This document shows, piece after piece, positions 60,912 to 64,000 of a DNA stretch of 64,000 nt. Each line of letters starts with the position of its first letter. Within the stretch, counting starts at the first letter, position 1. The position numbers and the translations under genes were made by a program. The stretch lies in contig NZ_AP024651.1 in assembly GCF_019977295.1 (NCBI RefSeq), forward strand, positions 62,001-126,000, given 5' to 3'. Under the pieces are notes generated by a model that was not told the DNA's origin, made no database searches, and was given only the letters and a program-made list of their open reading frames with translations. This DNA comes from Arthrobacter sp. StoSoilB20 (lineage in GTDB: Bacteria > Actinomycetota > Actinomycetes > Actinomycetales > Micrococcaceae).

Positions 60912-61757
60912 ATGACTATTTTGACTGATACTCCAGTTGCTGGCATCGATGACCAGCCAAATAACAACAACAACCTCATGATCGCCTTGGACGTTGACGG
61001 CACCCTGGTGGACCACGACGGCCACATGTCCCCGGCTGTCCGCTCCGCAGCGCAGGCCGTGGTTGCCGCCGGGCACGACGTCATGATTGCCACGGGCCGC
61101 TCACTCAATGCAACCCTGCCCATCATCCAGCAGATCGGCCTCGAGCGCGGCTACGCGGTGTGCTGCAACGGCGGTGTGACCCTTCACCTGGATCCTTCTT
61201 TGGACAAGGGTTACGAGATCATCCACAAAGCAACCTTCGATCCCGCTCCGGCCCTGAAGGCGCTGCGCGAACGGCTTCCCAATGCCAAGTACGCGCTGGA
61301 GGACGAGGACGGGAACTTCCTCTCCACGGAGCGTTTCCAGGATGCCAGCTTTGGCGTGGAGTCCATCGGCGTGGATTTCCAGACCATGTTGGATGCCACC
61401 GCGGTCCGCGTGGTGGTCTTCAGCAGCGAGAACACCTCTGATGAATTCAACGAGGCCATCAAGCACATCGGGCTGTCAGGCGTGACGTACTCCGTAGGCT
61501 GGACGGCTTGGCTGGACATTGCCGCCGAGGGTGTCACCAAGGCCAGTGCCCTTGAGGCGTTGCGTGGGAAGCTCGGCACGGACCAGGCCAACACGGTTGC
61601 AGTGGGCGATGGCCGCAACGACATCGAGATGCTCACGTGGGCCGGTCGCGGCGTCGCCATGGGCCAGGCTCCCGATGAGGTCATCGCCGTTGCGGACGAG
61701 GTCACCGCGTCAGTGCTCGACGACGGCGCCGCGCAGGTTTTGCGCAGCCTGCTGTAA
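60912..61757 (+). CDS. Cof-type HAD-superfamily hydrolase
   Basis: A 281-residue HAD phosphatase: motif I MIALDVDGTLVDHDG, motif II VMIATGRSLN, motif III/IV AVGDGRNDIEMLTWAG. A Cof-type cap lies between. It shares only the family framework with the enzyme at 3294. The first 20 residues (TILTDTPVAGIDDQPNNNNN) are unlike the family. A TACTGT box lies four bases before the ATG, an imperfect match to the leaderless pattern. Substrate unknown. Confidence 0.9.
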   Translation: MTILTDTPVAGIDDQPNNNNNLMIALDVDGTLVDHDGHMSPAVRSAAQAVVAAGHDVMIATGRSLNATLPIIQQIGLERGYAVCCNGGVTLHLDPSLDKGYEIIHKATFDPAPALKALRERLPNAKYALEDEDGNFLSTERFQDASFGVESIGVDFQTMLDATAVRVVVFSSENTSDEFNEAIKHIGLSGVTYSVGWTAWLDIAAEGVTKASALEALRGKLGTDQANTVAVGDGRNDIEMLTWAGRGVAMGQAPDEVIAVADEVTASVLDDGAAQVLRSLL

Positions 61758-61788
61758 CTGCAGCGGGCTCAGTCCCAGCCGGCCTGCC

Positions 61789-61794
61789 TAGACT
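61789..61794 (+). promoter_or_regulatory. -10 box of leaderless promoter for the AraC-family gene
   Basis: TAGACT, six bases before GTG at 61801. The same hexamer as upstream of the HAD gene at 3294. Confidence 0.6.
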
Positions 61795-61800
61795 GGGGCT

Positions 61801-62649
61801 GTGTTCTACCAAGAGTGCCCGGCGCCGCCCGGACTGCAGCCATTCGTCTCCGGATTGTGGTTTGTCCGCGCCCAGCCGCAGGCGCGGTACGAGAAGATTC
61901 TTCCCGGCCCCGAAGCGCACCTGATCCTGAACCTGTCAGATCCATACCGGCTCATCAGCCCGCCGGACGGTTCGGGCGGTCAGAAGAGCAGCAAGGGAAC
62001 GGAAGTTTCCACAGGCTTCTATGCAGGCCTTCAGCGCAGCTTCCTAATCAGCGAAAACCCTGACCAACTCTTCAACATTGGTGCCCGGTTGACTCCCTAC
62101 GGCCTTGCGGCCTTCACCGGTTTGCCGCCGTCCGATTTTCAGAACCGGGTGGTGAATGCCGAAAGCCTCCTTCCGGGATTTTCTGAGCTCCGCCCGCACC
62201 TCGTCGCGGCAGAACCTGAGCAGGCGTTCACGGCCTTGGCAACGTTCCTGAAAAAGCAGCTCAGACAGGGTTACCAAGCGGATTCCCGGACTGCGCAAGC
62301 AGTAGAGATCCTTGCGCAGGAAGATGTGGAAATCAGTGTGCTGGCCGCTGGTCTGGGAATAAGCACGTCCACGCTGGAACGGATCATGATGCGGGACTGT
62401 GGAATCACCGCCAAGGCGTACTCGGACGTGTGCCGGTTCAATAGGTTGGTGAACCAGGCGGCATCGCTACCCGCAGGTTCGGTGCCGGGCGTGGAGCTCC
62501 TGCATTTGGCTGACTACTACGACCAGCCGCACCTTATCCGGGCCTTCAGGCGTTTCAGCGGATTCACACCCACGGAGTATCTACAGGTGGTGCAGAGCTA
62601 CGGCGCGGCATACGCCACCTTTGTCCCGATGGAGGACGTCATCGGATAG
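61801..62649 (+). CDS. AraC-family transcriptional regulator
   Basis: A 282-residue protein with an N-terminal ligand-binding region (CPAPPGLQPFVSGLWFVR, GPEAHLILNLSDPYRL) of the DUF6597/AraC_N-like type and a C-terminal AraC HTH (VEISVLAAGLGISTSTLERIMMRDCGITAKAYSDVCRFNRLVN and DYYDQPHLIRAFRRFSGFTPTEYLQ). Its target is unknown; the following DUF1761 gene is 75 bases downstream on the same strand and may be one. Confidence 0.9.
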   Translation: MFYQECPAPPGLQPFVSGLWFVRAQPQARYEKILPGPEAHLILNLSDPYRLISPPDGSGGQKSSKGTEVSTGFYAGLQRSFLISENPDQLFNIGARLTPYGLAAFTGLPPSDFQNRVVNAESLLPGFSELRPHLVAAEPEQAFTALATFLKKQLRQGYQADSRTAQAVEILAQEDVEISVLAAGLGISTSTLERIMMRDCGITAKAYSDVCRFNRLVNQAASLPAGSVPGVELLHLADYYDQPHLIRAFRRFSGFTPTEYLQVVQSYGAAYATFVPMEDVIG

Positions 62650-62724
62650 CCTGCGGGTTTTTTACAAGACCGCCGCTGTGATCAGGCGTACCCTCCAGTC
62701 AGGAAGACGTTGGAGAGGAAAGCG

Positions 62725-63120
62725 ATGGACGTTCAGATCAACTGGCTCGCGGTGCTGCTCGCCGCTGTGGCGACATTCGTGGTCGGCGGGCTCTGGTACT
62801 CCCTGCTGTTCGCCAAGCCGTGGCAAAAAGCAGCAGGGGTGAGCGATGAGCAGTTGAAGTCAGGAACGGCCCGCGTCTTTGCGGGATCTTTCCTCCTTGC
62901 CGTGGTGATGGCCGTTTTCCTGGCAGCCTTCATTGGCCGTGGCGGTTTGGCGTTCGGGACTTTCGCCGGTCTGGCCGCGGGTCTGGGCTGGGTGGCGACG
63001 GCGCTGGGCATGAATTACCTGTTCGAAAGACGAAGCCTGACGCTTTTCGCCATCAACGGCAGCTACAACGTGGTGACTTTCACGGCAATGGGCGCCATTG
63101 TCGGTGCAATGCAGGGCTAG
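62725..63120 (+). CDS. DUF1761 membrane protein
   Basis: A 131-residue protein with four transmembrane segments (LAVLLAAVATFVVGGLWYSLLF, FAGSFLLAVVMAVFLAAFI, TFAGLAAGLGWVATALGMNYLF, VVTFTAMGAIVGAMQG) and the DUF1761 motif GGLWYSLLFAKPWQKAAG. GGAGAGGAAAGCG sets ATG 62725, and an upstream TACCCT box may be its promoter. Function unknown. Confidence 0.88.
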   Translation: MDVQINWLAVLLAAVATFVVGGLWYSLLFAKPWQKAAGVSDEQLKSGTARVFAGSFLLAVVMAVFLAAFIGRGGLAFGTFAGLAAGLGWVATALGMNYLFERRSLTLFAINGSYNVVTFTAMGAIVGAMQG

Positions 63121-63137
63121 TGCCGGTCACGGCGCCA

Positions 63138-63878
63138 TCACTTAAACACGGTCTGGATTTGCCCTCCGCCGGCCGACTCAACAATGGCCTGGGCAACCAC
63201 CCGCAGCTTGACGTTCCGGTTGCTTGAGGCTTTTTTGATGAGTTCGATTGCCTCCTCCTGGGTGCAGCGGTTTTGGGCGATGATGATGCCGGTGGCAATG
63301 TCGATCACGGTCCGCGATTCCATGGCCGCCCGCAGGTTGGCGGCAGTTTGGCTGTGCTGTGCGATCAGGACCGCCAGGCGCATGCCCTTGGATGCCTGTT
63401 CCACGTAGTCGTTGGCGCGTTGCACAGCGGCCTGGTCAAAGGCGTTGGGGTGCTCGGAATAGAGGTTTAGTCCAGCCCTGGCGGCCTCGTCGCTGAGGGG
63501 GAACGGTACGGCCAGCACGGACCGGATGCCGTTCTCGGTGACCAGCTTGTTGTACTCCGGCCAGGTGTTGTCCTTCTCGAAGTCAGGGATGTGAACCTGG
63601 GTAATTTCACGGCAGGCGCGCAGGCAGGGCCCGTCGTTGAAGTTGTACTGCAATTCATCGAGCATTCGGGCGCGCTCGCCGCTGCTGGCCACGGTGCCTG
63701 CGGAGCGATGCCGCATCAAGGTGATGCCGCAGTAAACCTCGTTGCCAGGGGAGCTGAACATGGCCGCTGAGTGCCTTGCCAGTTCCTCCAGGAACGCTTC
63801 CACATCAGGCGTGTCGAGCAGCAGGTCCTGGATATCGGCCACGACCGTAGAAGGCTCTGCAAGCTGGGGGTCTTCCAT
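63138..63878 (-). CDS. GAF and ANTAR domain protein
   Basis: A 246-residue protein: an N-terminal GAF-like sensor domain (residues 15-165; ITLMRHRSAGTVASSGERA, FNDGPCLRACREITQVHIPDFE) and a C-terminal ANTAR RNA-binding domain (residues 180-240; AAMESRTVIDIATGIIIAQNRCTQEEAIELIKKASSNRNVKLRVVAQAIVE). ANTAR proteins act as transcription antiterminators by binding paired hairpins in RNA. The signal and target RNA are unknown. GGAG precedes ATG 63878. Confidence 0.92.
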   Translation of the reverse strand: MEDPQLAEPSTVVADIQDLLLDTPDVEAFLEELARHSAAMFSSPGNEVYCGITLMRHRSAGTVASSGERARMLDELQYNFNDGPCLRACREITQVHIPDFEKDNTWPEYNKLVTENGIRSVLAVPFPLSDEAARAGLNLYSEHPNAFDQAAVQRANDYVEQASKGMRLAVLIAQHSQTAANLRAAMESRTVIDIATGIIIAQNRCTQEEAIELIKKASSNRNVKLRVVAQAIVESAGGGQIQTVFK

Positions 63879-63979
63879 GAGGAACTCCGATCCCTGATTC
63901 CGGCTACCTTTCGAGACTAACCCCGGGAACCCGTTGAAAGCTAATAGTAAGTGTGCTTCTCTTTTTAAGGAGTCTTGCC

Positions 63980-64000
63980 GTGGGCTCACTTTCAGCCGGT
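63980..64000 (+). CDS. Start of a gene cut by the window end
   Basis: GTG at 63980 preceded by AAGGAG (63967-63972) at seven bases' spacing, reading MGSLSAG before the window ends. The site is good, but only seven codons are visible, so the product is unknown. Confidence 0.45.

Overview
The window is high-GC DNA from an actinobacterium, most likely Arthrobacter or Paenarthrobacter. The inference rests on GC-rich codon use, many GTG starts, leaderless promoters with a TANNNT box six bases before the start codon, DUF2630 and DUF5937 proteins, and a ceb-type sugar operon without its own ATPase. No rRNA, tRNA, CRISPR array or intact transposase was seen.

1-17,000 is mostly housekeeping and accessory metabolism: the end of a PfkB sugar kinase, a glutathionyl-hydroquinone reductase, a HipB/HipA-like toxin-antitoxin pair with a palindromic operator, HAD and PEP-mutase-family enzymes, a GDPD, a family 2 glycosidase, a hydroxyacid dehydrogenase next to a glycerate kinase, a decayed metallo-beta-lactamase-fold gene, and an MFS exporter divergent from an ArsR regulator.

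17,430-26,300 is the most unusual part. It is a polymorphic-toxin island of almost entirely minus-strand genes. It holds a 1206-residue ALF-repeat/alanine-rich coiled-coil protein ending in a PD-(D/E)xK nuclease-like domain, a probable immunity gene, a tandem pair of paralogous 255-residue immunity-like genes, a DUF4253-like gene, an orphan nuclease-like toxin tail and a secreted peptidoglycan-binding protein. Two copies of one 28-bp palindrome bracket the large toxin. At about 22,390 that toxin and an opposing plus-strand gene are both cut off at their 5' ends, which marks a recombination junction.

26,700-42,000 carries a DJ-1/PfpI protein, a DUF2975/YozG-type pair, a six-gene beta-glucoside uptake and hydrolysis operon (binding protein, two permeases, GH1, LacI regulator, Gfo/Idh/MocA oxidoreductase) whose promoter lies between two identical 14-bp operators, a two-component system beside an ABC-2 exporter, and an NCS2 permease divergent from a nitroreductase-family enzyme.

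42,000-64,000 holds an MFS exporter with its divergent TetR regulator and paired operators, phosphoglucomutase, an SDR enzyme, a POT peptide transporter, amidase and peptidase E, a conserved block (rhodanese, pheA, lipid kinase, serS), and a HelR-type helicase-like gene preceded by a rifamycin-associated element. It ends with an AraC regulator, a DUF1761 protein and a GAF-ANTAR protein. Intergenic regions are rich in long perfect hairpins and short tandem repeats, several of which overlap stop codons.
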